From: a virus
IMG/VR virus record: IMGVR_UViG_3300025646_000481
Span: 1-20,620 of that record
DNA length: 20,620 nucleotides
Reading direction: 5' to 3' (one strand)
The first letter of the stretch is position 1. Each line of letters starts with the position of its first letter. Position numbers and translations under genes: made by a program. The notes under the pieces were generated by a model. The model saw only the letters and a program-made list of their open reading frames with translations. It was not told the DNA's origin and ran no database searches. This document shows, piece after piece, positions 6,618 through 14,271 of this stretch.

Positions 6618-7844
6618 ATGGAAGAAAATCAATTAACACCCGAACAAGTGGTGGCAAAATTTGAGGGTAAAATTGCAGAGGCTGTAAAGGGCTTCGTACC
6701 TCAATCGGAATTAGATGCGGTTAAATCGCAATTAGAAGCTGTTAAATCTTTAACCGAAAAAAACAGCGGTTCAGATGAATTAAAAGTAAAAATGGTAGAA
6801 CTTGAAAGTTCAATCAAAGCTTTAAAAGAGGCATCTAAGGAAGCTCCTAAAAGTGCTAAAACTTTAGTTAGCTTATTAGCTGAAAAATCGGAAGAAATTA
6901 AAACAGCTTTAAAGTCAAACAAAAAGTTTGAATTAGCATTAAAAGCTCAACAAGACCCAACGGACATTGGTACACGTACCGATTATGCTACTTTCTTACC
7001 GGGTACAATATTCAAACCTGTAAGAGCTACGAGAATTATTGATTTATTCCGTAGAGTTCCTGTATCAACTGAGTATGTGAAATACAGAGAAGAAAACGTT
7101 GTAACTAGAGATGCTAAAGTGGTTGTGGCTTGTGCTACTTCAACAAGTACGACTAAGAAAAGTTGGGTTACTAGAACGGTACAAATCCAAAAAATCAGGG
7201 ATATGGTTGACCTGTGCCTTGATATGGTTGATGACTATGCGTTTGTGGCATCAGAAATTGAGCAGTTAGTTGGGCAGTCAGTGAAATTAAAAGAAGATAG
7301 CGAAATTTTATTAGGTTCGGGAGATATTTTGTCAATCGATGCAATTTCTTCGGAGTTTGATCCTGCAAACGTTTTAGCTCCTTACACTGGTGCGTTTACT
7401 TCTGCAACTTTAGCTGAATTAACTGCTGCAATGAAAGCACAAATTTACACGTTCGGTCAAGAAAATAGCTGGAATGCTGATACTATCGTGATGAATTATA
7501 ACGACTACGTTAAGTTTATGCACCAAAAGAACAGTCAAGGCGATTACTTATTACCAAACTTTGTAATGAGTGGCGATGGCGTTTTAAACGGTATGCGTAT
7601 CGTAACTTCTCCATTAGTAACAGCTAACAGTTTATATGTGTTTGACAGTACTAAAGGCGAAATTTTGGATAGACAAGGTGCAACTTTAGAAATGAGCTAC
7701 GAAAACAACGATAATTTCGAACACGAAATTGTTACTTTAAAAGTTGTTGAGCGTATTCAATTCCACGTTGCACAAATCAACCAAGATGCTTTTATGAAGT
7801 GTTCAGATATTGCAACTGCATTAACAGCAATTACAGCTCCTTAA
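6618..7844 (+). CDS. Major capsid protein (HK97 fold)
   Basis: A 408-residue precursor. Residues 1-110 are charged and helical (ELDAVKSQLEAVKSL, ELESSIKALKEA), matching the N-terminal delta domain that scaffolds assembly and is then cut off by the protease encoded just upstream; the cut is inferred to lie near residues 105-115. The HK97-fold part follows: GTIFKPVRATRIIDLFRRVPV (129-149) for the N-arm/E-loop region, KEDSEILLGSGD (225-236), a spine helix near 264-280, VMNYNDYVKFM (291-301) and GMRIVTSPLV (325-334), a typical P-domain strand. Length and position after the protease are normal. It begins after an A-rich leader with no Shine-Dalgarno sequence. Confidence 0.93.
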   Translation: MEENQLTPEQVVAKFEGKIAEAVKGFVPQSELDAVKSQLEAVKSLTEKNSGSDELKVKMVELESSIKALKEASKEAPKSAKTLVSLLAEKSEEIKTALKSNKKFELALKAQQDPTDIGTRTDYATFLPGTIFKPVRATRIIDLFRRVPVSTEYVKYREENVVTRDAKVVVACATSTSTTKKSWVTRTVQIQKIRDMVDLCLDMVDDYAFVASEIEQLVGQSVKLKEDSEILLGSGDILSIDAISSEFDPANVLAPYTGAFTSATLAELTAAMKAQIYTFGQENSWNADTIVMNYNDYVKFMHQKNSQGDYLLPNFVMSGDGVLNGMRIVTSPLVTANSLYVFDSTKGEILDRQGATLEMSYENNDNFEHEIVTLKVVERIQFHVAQINQDAFMKCSDIATALTAITAP

Positions 7845-7853
7845 TCTTGAACT

Positions 7854-8060
7854 ATGAAAAAGGTAAAACTAATAAGAGATTACAATGGTAAGAAAAAAGG
7901 CGAGGTAATAGAAGTTACCGAACAAGTATCTTACTTTATGTTAATGAACTCTATTGCCGTTTTATCCGATTGTTCAAACTGTGAGGAGTGTGAAGACTGT
8001 AAAAGCAAGAAAAAGAAAACCAAAACAAAGCCCTCTATTGATAAGGGGGCTTTATCTTAA
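7854..8060 (+). CDS. Small head-associated protein with a CxxCxxCxxC cluster
   Basis: A 68-residue protein directly after the capsid gene. Residues 1-37 (MKKVKLIRDYNGKKKGEVIEV...) look like the short beta-barrel type proteins often encoded between capsid and connector genes in siphoviruses, with the sense 'grow a strand, KKGEVIEV, hydrophobic, AVLS'. The C-terminal part is unusual: Cys40, 43, 46 and 49 are spaced CxxCxxCxxC, followed by a Lys-rich stretch (51-59). Such a cluster could bind a metal or form disulphides. The last codons are embedded in a hairpin (8027-8053). Its exact function is unknown; a capsid decoration or adaptor role is inferred from position. Confidence 0.7.
   Translation: MKKVKLIRDYNGKKKGEVIEVTEQVSYFMLMNSIAVLSDCSNCEECEDCKSKKKKTKTKPSIDKGALS
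8027..8053 (+). terminator. Hairpin overlapping the end of the small Cys-cluster gene
   Basis: AAAGCCC (8027-8033) pairs perfectly with GGGCTTT (8047-8053) around a 13-base loop, ending 5 bases before the TAA stop codon is reached. Only ATCTTAA follows, not a T-run, so it would be a weak terminator; it may instead stabilise the capsid-gene mRNA or dampen expression of the downstream connector genes. Confidence 0.4.
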
Positions 8061-8068
8061 ACTTAAAT

Positions 8069-8581
8069 ATGAGCTTACTTAACATTACATATCAAGACTT
8101 CGGAAAGGGCAAATACGAGCTACATAGTGGAATGTATGAAGCGCCTAAAATACAGGCTTATATTGACAAATACGAGCGCCAATACTTAGTTAAATTGCTA
8201 GGTGTTGAATTGTTTAAATTGTTTGAAGCCGATTTAGTTGCTGGTGTTCCTCAAACAGCTAAATATTTAGCGCTTTACAATAGTTTTGAGTATGATGAGG
8301 TTAACTGTGGGATTTATATTTCTGAGGGAATGGTTGAAATGGTTAAAGGGTTTGTTTACTATCAATACCTTAAGGATATGACTAACGTTGTTGCGGTAAG
8401 TGGAAATGTGCGCCAAATGGGGGAAAACTCCGAGAATGTAAGCACACTTAACACTATGATTTATACAAGATATAACGATAGTGTAAGGACTTACAAGGCA
8501 ATACAGAAATTTATTTGCGACAATAATAGTGATTATTTAGATTATAACGGAATTAATATTGGTTTAGCATATTGGTTATGA
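8069..8581 (+). CDS. Putative head-tail connector (adaptor) protein
   Basis: A 170-residue, mainly helical protein, with MSLLNITYQDF at the start, IDKYERQYLVKLLGVELFKLFEADL (32-56), a central helix SEGMVEMVKGFVYYQYLKDMTN (85-106) and NVRQMGENSENVSTLNTMIYTRYNDSV (113-139). The early helical motif 'I..YE..YL..LLG..L...F' followed by a whole-protein helical bundle is typical of gp6-like adaptors that sit under the portal and of their Bacteroidota counterparts. Position after the capsid genes agrees. No catalytic motif is visible. It overlaps the next gene by ATGA. The specific role among adaptor, stopper and neck protein is inferred. Confidence 0.65.
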   Translation: MSLLNITYQDFGKGKYELHSGMYEAPKIQAYIDKYERQYLVKLLGVELFKLFEADLVAGVPQTAKYLALYNSFEYDEVNCGIYISEGMVEMVKGFVYYQYLKDMTNVVAVSGNVRQMGENSENVSTLNTMIYTRYNDSVRTYKAIQKFICDNNSDYLDYNGINIGLAYWL

Positions 8582-9258
8582 TAGAGGCAAGTGAATACGT
8601 AAAGGATTTAGTTTTAAAAATAGATAACACCATACAAGGAAGTTATGACCCCTTAACTGGTAGAACTCTAGTTTGTAACACTAAATGGGCACGTATCGGA
8701 AAGGTAGTTAAAGATGCTGAAGATAAGGAGTATTTGGTTACGGAATTAGTAACAGATGAATATTTGGTTGCTACTCCATTAATCGGAGAAACTAATTTAA
8801 GCGGTTTAATTTATTTGCCTGAGTTGTTTTTTATAACTGGTACTAAAAGAGCTACAAATACCGAGTGGACTATTGCAGATGCTAATTTGAGTAATAAACT
8901 ACCTTTAGTTTGGTTACTTGAAGTAATTAGCGAAACAGGATTTGGCAAAATGTCGGCTGTTGAAAAAGAAATGGATTTACGTTTATTTTTTTTGGATGAA
9001 ACCGACCCAAGCCAATACTATACAGCAGACCACAGGGAGCAAGTAGTTAAGCCAATGCAAAAGCTAATGTTAGAATTTATTAAGGTGGTCGAGATTGAAC
9101 GAACTTATAAGCCGATTGAAAATTACAGATTTAAAACTTTCTCAAGATTTGGCGTGGAAAACGACAAAGGAATGTTACAAAATATCTTAGATGCGAATTT
9201 GTCGGGCGTATCTTTAGAATTAACTTTAACCCGATATAAACTAAAATGTAAATGTTAA
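8578..9258 (+). CDS. Putative neck/head-closure or tail-completion protein
   Basis: A 226-residue protein, read from the ATG at 8578 that overlaps the previous stop as ATGA; a TTG six bases upstream gives only two more residues and is unlikely. It has a mixed alpha/beta N-terminal half with IYLPELFFITGTKR (about 80-93), then EVISETGFGKMSAVEKEMDLRLFFLDETDP and a conserved-looking helix QVVKPMQKLMLEFIKVVE. It ends in LKCKC. I have seen similar proteins only as unnamed Bacteroidota phage neck proteins, so the function rests on its place between connector and tail tube genes. The Cys-containing C-terminus is odd, given that the next protein begins with another Cys cluster. Confidence 0.55.
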   Translation: MIEASEYVKDLVLKIDNTIQGSYDPLTGRTLVCNTKWARIGKVVKDAEDKEYLVTELVTDEYLVATPLIGETNLSGLIYLPELFFITGTKRATNTEWTIADANLSNKLPLVWLLEVISETGFGKMSAVEKEMDLRLFFLDETDPSQYYTADHREQVVKPMQKLMLEFIKVVEIERTYKPIENYRFKTFSRFGVENDKGMLQNILDANLSGVSLELTLTRYKLKCKC

Positions 9259-9270
9259 AAAAAATAAATT

Positions 9271-10179
9271 ATGATAGGCTGTAATTGTAACGTTGGTTTA
9301 TCCAACACAGGAAGACCGAATTGCGTACCTGTATTTGGTATCACTTCGAGTTTTATTATGGTACCGTTATTCGCAAATGACGGAACTAAAAATGGTATTG
9401 ATTTAAGCACGGCTTTACCAACGTGGAGCAACTTAATCAATGAAGCGGATGCATCAAAGCGTTGGTTTCCTTTACCAGCTTTTGAAAATGTAGAATTACC
9501 TAAAGCAGATAGCCAATTTGAAGAGGCTAACAGCGGAAGAATGGTATTCTTAAGACAAGGTAAGCGTTCATTTGCTGGAGAACTTTGGGCTGAGGATAGC
9601 ACACCAACTTTATTAGGTAAGTTACAAGCTGGTAGATGTGTTGACTTCGGAATGTACATTGTTGATGTAAACGGTAATTTAATTGGTTCAGAGGTGGACG
9701 GTTATTTATACCCAATTCCAGTTGACAATCCGAGCTTTGACCCGAAATTTGCATTTGCTACGGATAGCACAACGCAAAAAATTATGTTAGGATTTGACTT
9801 TGACAGATTGTTTGATGAGTCAACTATGTACATGATTACAGTTGAAGAGGCAAATCAAGACTTTACTAAATTAGAGGGCTTGAAAGATGTAAACTTAATT
9901 GGTTTAGCGTGTACAACTACTCAAGCATCATTTAGTGCGAAGTTAGATTACGGTACTGCTTTAAACAAAATTAAGTACGTTGGAGCTACTGCAACTGCTG
10001 ATTGGAGTATTGAAAATATCACTCAAGCGGTAACATTTGCTCCTGATAGCGTTACAGAAAATCCTGATGGCACTTACGTATTGGATTACTCTGTGAGCGG
10101 TACAGCATCGGCAAGTGATGTAATTAAGGTTTCTGTTGTTAAAATTGGTTTTTCGGGTTCTGCTACTGATACAATCTAA
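9271..10179 (+). CDS. Major tail (tube) protein
   Basis: A 302-residue beta-rich protein that would polymerise into the tail tube. The start MIGCNCNVGLSNTGRPNC (1-18) followed by VPVFGITSSFIMVPLFANDGT matches a Bacteroidota phage tail-tube type. Residues 20-225 fit a tube-protein core. The last 75 residues (about 228-302: TATADWSIENITQAVTFAPDSV..., then VLDYSVSGTASASDVIKVSVVKIGF) look like an added Ig-like beta domain that would decorate the outside of the tail. There is no sheath gene next to it, so the tail is probably long and non-contractile. The stop overlaps the next ATG (TAATG). Confidence 0.75.
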   Translation: MIGCNCNVGLSNTGRPNCVPVFGITSSFIMVPLFANDGTKNGIDLSTALPTWSNLINEADASKRWFPLPAFENVELPKADSQFEEANSGRMVFLRQGKRSFAGELWAEDSTPTLLGKLQAGRCVDFGMYIVDVNGNLIGSEVDGYLYPIPVDNPSFDPKFAFATDSTTQKIMLGFDFDRLFDESTMYMITVEEANQDFTKLEGLKDVNLIGLACTTTQASFSAKLDYGTALNKIKYVGATATADWSIENITQAVTFAPDSVTENPDGTYVLDYSVSGTASASDVIKVSVVKIGFSGSATDTI

Positions 10180-10358
10180 TGGAAGATATTAGAGTTGGTA
10201 AACACTCCTTTAATTATAAGGCATTACGCTCGATTAGTCTTGATGTGGCTTTGAGTAGTTTCACACATATTAATCGGGCAATTGTCGAGAGGGCGTGGAA
10301 AATAGCAAATCCAGAAGATAAAAAACCGAAAACCAAAAAAATAAAGGGGGCAAATTAG
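10179..10358 (+). CDS. 59-residue protein between tail tube and tape-measure region
   Basis: A short gene whose ATG uses the last base of the tail-tube TAA stop. The protein begins MEDIRVGKHSFNYKALRSIS, then LDVALSSFTHINRAIVERAW, and ends in a Lys-rich tail. The start-stop coupling, the continuous sensible sequence and the exact fit of its TAG stop within the terminator loop (10343-10370) support a real gene. I do not recognise the family. Its place after the tube gene is where tail-assembly chaperones usually sit, but it is short for one. The Lys codons at the end also form the left arm of the terminator. Confidence 0.6.
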   Translation: MEDIRVGKHSFNYKALRSISLDVALSSFTHINRAIVERAWKIANPEDKKPKTKKIKGAN

Positions 10359-10370
10359 CCCCTTTTTTTT
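10343..10370 (+). terminator. Strong intrinsic terminator inside the tail operon
   Basis: AAAGGGG (10343-10349) pairs with CCCCTTT (10359-10365) around a 9-base loop, and the T-run continues unbroken to 10370. This is the clearest intrinsic terminator in the window. It overlaps the last codons and stop of the 59-residue gene and lies 12 bases before the next gene, so tail tube and upstream messages should end or drop here. Confidence 0.8.
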
Positions 10371-10381
10371 ATCTTTGAAAT

Positions 10382-10825
10382 ATGATAGGAAAAACACCCA
10401 TTGATTTACATTTAAAACGTGCATTGTTGCTCGATAGTGCTAAGGCATGGATTGAAGCAAATACAGATGAATTACGCGAATTAATCGTAAATTTGATACG
10501 TTATAACCAGTTAACGGAACAGGGTGTAAATAGTGAGGGTAATATTATAGGATATTACAGCCAAATGACTGAAATACTATCAGTGGGGCGAAAAAAAAGA
10601 GGGGAGCCGTATGATTTGAACGATACTGGCGAATTTTTTCGAAGTATGTACGTGCAAGTGTTGGCGGATAGCATTGTAGTAAATGCAGATTACGCAAAAA
10701 TGGAGGACCAAAATTGGTGGAATATTAATATTTTAAATTTAACGGATGAAAATTTGGAGGTTTATATTGAGGAAATTAAAGCAAATTACGTTAAGGAAGC
10801 AAGGCGAATATTGGAACTCGATTGA
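10382..10825 (+). CDS. Putative tail-completion or tail-assembly protein
   Basis: A 147-residue protein with a helical N-terminus (LHLKRALLLDSAKAWIEANTDELRELIVNLIRYNQL, 9-44), a Gly-containing middle (EPYDLNDTGEFFRSMYVQVLADSIVVNADYAKMED, 75-109) and IYIEEIKANYVKEARRILE at the end. The DTGEFFRSMYV...I.V.AD..K pattern recalls HK97 gp10-like tail-completion proteins, which cap the head-proximal end of the tail, but this is a weak resemblance. Its location between tube and tape measure would also suit a tail-assembly chaperone. It starts 12 bases after a strong terminator and ends 4 bases before the next start. Confidence 0.5.
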   Translation: MIGKTPIDLHLKRALLLDSAKAWIEANTDELRELIVNLIRYNQLTEQGVNSEGNIIGYYSQMTEILSVGRKKRGEPYDLNDTGEFFRSMYVQVLADSIVVNADYAKMEDQNWWNINILNLTDENLEVYIEEIKANYVKEARRILELD

Positions 10826-10829
10826 TGAA

Positions 10830-11240
10830 ATGCCGTTATACAATTGGATAAAGTGTAATAATGGTAAATTGGAATTTATGCGAAAGGGTAAAGGAACAGC
10901 TAAAGAGGATTTAAAGCATTTTAAGTTGATTTACAACGATTATTTAAAGGAATTTGGATTAGATAAACGTTATAAAAAATATTTGGAAATACAGCGAAAA
11001 AAAGCACTATTACAAAGCCAATATATTTTAACAAATGATAGGTTTAAATTAACAGAAATTGAAATTGAAGACACAAAGTTAAAGGATTTAGAGGTGCATT
11101 TTGGAGACGGAAAAAGCATAGAGGTTATTTTAATGCATTTAGGAATGTATTTAGGCTATAAATTGGATATAAAAACAACAACAGTAAAAGAATATTTTAT
11201 AATTTTAAACGAATATGGCAAATCAAATAAAACGAAGTGA
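10830..11240 (+). CDS. Putative tail-assembly protein upstream of tape measure
   Basis: A 136-residue basic protein, MPLYNWIKCNNGKLEF... I chose the ATG at 10830, four bases after the previous stop; the same frame is open back to 10746, but those 28 residues would lie entirely inside the preceding gene. The middle is helical (EDLKHFKLIYNDYLKEFGLDKRYKKYLEIQRKKALLQSQY) and the end contains KSIEVILMHLGMYLGYKLDIKTTTVKEYF. Together with the 147-residue gene, its size and place match the pair of tail-assembly chaperones that load tape measure in many siphoviruses, but no family is recognised. It overlaps the tape-measure start by 26 bases. Confidence 0.55.
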   Translation: MPLYNWIKCNNGKLEFMRKGKGTAKEDLKHFKLIYNDYLKEFGLDKRYKKYLEIQRKKALLQSQYILTNDRFKLTEIEIEDTKLKDLEVHFGDGKSIEVILMHLGMYLGYKLDIKTTTVKEYFIILNEYGKSNKTK

Positions 11241-14200
11241 AATAGCTGAAGAGGACTTATACAAAGATATAAGAACATCTGCTGAAAAAACAATCGAGTA
11301 CGTAGAGTATTTGAACGAAACACTTAAAGATACAGCTAATGTAATTCAAAAGGAGTTAAAAAAACCTTTGGATAATACCATTGAAAGCATCGAAACTTTG
11401 CAAAAAGGTTCAAAGTTGATGAACGATACAATGGAGCAAAGTATTGCATTAGATAAAGCAAAAGCCGATGCAATTAAAGCGCAATTACAAGCAGAGGCAA
11501 AATTAAAAGCCATCGAAAAAGAAAAGTTAAAATTAAAGGAGCAATTAATAAATGCAACGGATGAAGAGGTAAAGGCAAAAATAAAATATCAAAAAACAAG
11601 TGCGGAACAAAAAAAGATACTTGCAGATGAGATTATAATGAACGATAAAAACGCTGGTACTTTAGAAAAGTTAGCAGCGCAAAGCCGTATTTTAAGACGT
11701 GAAAGGGAGAAATTAAACTTAGAAACAGATGAGGGCAAAAAAAGGTTAAAGGAAATTAATGACCAATTAGATGAAAATAACGAGATTATACGAGAAAATT
11801 CCGACGCTTTAAAGCAACAAAAAATGAACGTTGGTAATTATACCGACAGCATTAAAGAAGCAACAGGGGAATTAGGCGGTTTAATTGGTGGAATAAAGGA
11901 TAGTATTGATAATATTAAGCAACAGGCGAAAGCTTTTATACAACAAGCTAAGGCGGCAGATAGTTCGGCTAAAAAAATGAAAGTTTTAGGCGCGGCAATG
12001 AAAGCTACTTTAATTGGTTTAGCTGTAGCTGGAGTTGGTGCAATTACTTCAGCGTTAAATGAAACAAATGCAGGGTTGTTAGCAATGCAAGGCACAGCCC
12101 AACAGGCGTTAGGAGTAGTTCAACAAGGTGGTAATTGGTTAATGGATGATTTTAAAATATTAGGGTTAAAAATTGAAAGAGCAACTTTACAAGTTCAAGA
12201 ATTTTTTAATGGCTTTACTGATACGCCTGAAATCCAAAAACGATTAAAGGAAATTAAGGAGGAAATAGCGAATATAAATAAAAAAGATTACGACCCGGGA
12301 AAAACAGCCGACAGTATAAAAAAGGCTATTAGGGCAAATATGGAATATGAATGGAGTTTAGCCAAAACGAACGAAGAAATAGAGCGGTTAATGGGTATTG
12401 AAGAAATATTTAGTGACAGAGCTGGGGATATGACAATTAGTTTTGACAAACAACGTCGGGCGCAGGACCAATATAATCAAACGATAACCAAACGTATAGA
12501 GTTGGAAAAAGATTTGGCGAAACAAAACATAGACGTACAAGCAATTAAAATACAATCTCAATTATTAGAAGGTGGTGAAAAATACTCATTACAACAAATT
12601 AAAAATTTAGAATTTTTAGAGAAAGAAACTTCAAGAATGTTAATTAATAATCAAACATTATTAGAACTAGCAGATGCAAAGCGTGAATTAGTAGCTAAAG
12701 AAAGCGAATTAAATAATGCTCAAAAGAAAATGGCAATGGAGCGCAGAAATACCGAAAAAGATGATTTTGAAAAGGAGTTAGATTATGCTATTGATATTTT
12801 CGATGTTCAAAAAACGGTAAATGAACGCGTAATGAACATGGAGCGAACGACTTTAGAGCAGAGAAAAAAAATAATAGCCGATACAAAAATATTGGCAGAC
12901 AGTTCATTTGCAAATCAAATTGATTTAGTCAATAAATACACTAAGGCAAATATTGATTTTGTAGAATTGGTGGAAATGAACGATGAAAAACAGATACGTT
13001 CAACTTTGAAAAAATTCCAACTAAACGAAACTACGCTAACGCGTATAATGGAAATTATAAAAGAACGTAAATTGGTGGAGCAAGATTTTGCAGACTGGAA
13101 AGCAGAAACGGATGCTAAGCAATTAGAAAAAGACCGAGCAATTTTAGACAGTATTCAAAGTATTGAACAAGAAAATTTTGATTTTAAAGCTGAAACTTTA
13201 GATAAAGAACTTGAAAAATTTAAAGAAATAAAGGATAAAGAATTTTTACTAAATAAAAAAATTGACTTAGAGGCAATAGAAAGTTTTAAAAATAGGATTA
13301 ACGAAATTAGGGATTTAAAAATTAAACAACTTAAAGACCAAGCCGAATTTGATGTTCAAATTGCTGAAAAAGAAATTATAGAAGAAGACCAAAAAGCAAA
13401 AAAGATTGAGGAAATTAACAATAAGCTAGTAAATGATATTTTACGCGTTCAATCTGAGGCACTAGACAAACGTTTGGAAATCGACAAAGATACTTTAGAA
13501 AAAGAAAAAGAGTTAATGCAACGTAGAGCAGAAATGCAAGTACAAGCATTACAGAGTTTAACCGACTTAAGCAACGAGTTAACCGACCGTAGAATTGCAA
13601 AAATTGATGAAGAAATTGATGCAAGTCAAAGGAGATTTGATAGCTTACAAACTTTGGCTGAAAGTGGTAATATTTTAGCGAAAGAAAGTATGGCAGAAGA
13701 AGCTAAATTAATGGCCGAACAAAACAGAAAACGTGAACAGTTGGAACGCAGAAAACAACGCATACAATTAGCTAGTACAGTGTTGGAAACGTATTTAACA
13801 AATTCGGCAAATCCAGATGTTAAAAATCCGTTACAAAAAACAATAACCGATACGGTGTTGTTAACTGAATTTATAAAGTCTTTACCAGCGTTTTTTGAGG
13901 GTACAGAAGATACAGGAAAAAACGGTAAAGGAATAGACAACAAAGGTGGTTTTTTATCTGTATTGCACCCGAATGAGCGTGTAATTACTGCCAAACAAAA
14001 TGAATTAATAGGTGGAATGAGCAACGAAGATTTAAGCAAATTGGCGTACAACTACCAAAATGGAATGATACGAAATATAACAGATACGCAAATTGGGAGC
14101 GGTTTTGTTGGGGTTGAAATTTTAGCGAAAAAATTAGATAGTTTGGAGCGTACTATTGCTAACAAGCCTGAGCATACTTTACAAGTTGAGCAAATAATTA

Positions 14201-14271
14201 GCGGTGCAATGGCAATTACTAGGACCACTAAGCAAGGTAACACTAAAATTTATAATCGTTACAGAGTATGA
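11215..14271 (+). CDS. Tail tape measure protein
   Basis: A 1018-residue, overwhelmingly coiled-coil protein, by far the longest complete gene. Residues 1-205 are charged heptad-like helix; 253-280 contain the hydrophobic stretch MKATLIGLAVAGVGAI typical of tape measures; 400-870 is again long Glu/Lys helix (such as DRAILDSIQSIEQENFDFKA). Near the C-terminus GGFLSVLHPNERVITAKQN (911-929) is a signature I know from tape-measure C-termini. It sets tail length during tube assembly and is ejected with DNA, when the hydrophobic part may insert into the host membrane. At about 0.15 nm per residue the tail would be near 150 nm. It overlaps the next gene by ATGA. Confidence 0.92.
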   Translation: MANQIKRSEIAEEDLYKDIRTSAEKTIEYVEYLNETLKDTANVIQKELKKPLDNTIESIETLQKGSKLMNDTMEQSIALDKAKADAIKAQLQAEAKLKAIEKEKLKLKEQLINATDEEVKAKIKYQKTSAEQKKILADEIIMNDKNAGTLEKLAAQSRILRREREKLNLETDEGKKRLKEINDQLDENNEIIRENSDALKQQKMNVGNYTDSIKEATGELGGLIGGIKDSIDNIKQQAKAFIQQAKAADSSAKKMKVLGAAMKATLIGLAVAGVGAITSALNETNAGLLAMQGTAQQALGVVQQGGNWLMDDFKILGLKIERATLQVQEFFNGFTDTPEIQKRLKEIKEEIANINKKDYDPGKTADSIKKAIRANMEYEWSLAKTNEEIERLMGIEEIFSDRAGDMTISFDKQRRAQDQYNQTITKRIELEKDLAKQNIDVQAIKIQSQLLEGGEKYSLQQIKNLEFLEKETSRMLINNQTLLELADAKRELVAKESELNNAQKKMAMERRNTEKDDFEKELDYAIDIFDVQKTVNERVMNMERTTLEQRKKIIADTKILADSSFANQIDLVNKYTKANIDFVELVEMNDEKQIRSTLKKFQLNETTLTRIMEIIKERKLVEQDFADWKAETDAKQLEKDRAILDSIQSIEQENFDFKAETLDKELEKFKEIKDKEFLLNKKIDLEAIESFKNRINEIRDLKIKQLKDQAEFDVQIAEKEIIEEDQKAKKIEEINNKLVNDILRVQSEALDKRLEIDKDTLEKEKELMQRRAEMQVQALQSLTDLSNELTDRRIAKIDEEIDASQRRFDSLQTLAESGNILAKESMAEEAKLMAEQNRKREQLERRKQRIQLASTVLETYLTNSANPDVKNPLQKTITDTVLLTEFIKSLPAFFEGTEDTGKNGKGIDNKGGFLSVLHPNERVITAKQNELIGGMSNEDLSKLAYNYQNGMIRNITDTQIGSGFVGVEILAKKLDSLERTIANKPEHTLQVEQIISGAMAITRTTKQGNTKIYNRYRV

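Noticed and set aside
9255-9659. Minus-strand frame of 134 codons opposite the tail-tube gene
   Set aside because: It lies opposite a clear structural gene and its translation has no recognisable features; it is a codon shadow.
10370-10377. TATCTTTG, an exact TAnnTTTG box after the terminator
   Set aside because: It ends only four bases before the ATG at 10382, so transcription would begin at or after the start codon, and no -33 element lies in the GC-rich hairpin upstream. It may simply reflect the T-tract.
13626-14051. Minus-strand frame of 141 codons opposite the tape-measure gene
   Set aside because: Shadow of a long Glu/Lys/Leu coiled-coil gene; its Ser/Phe-rich translation is typical of antisense frames.
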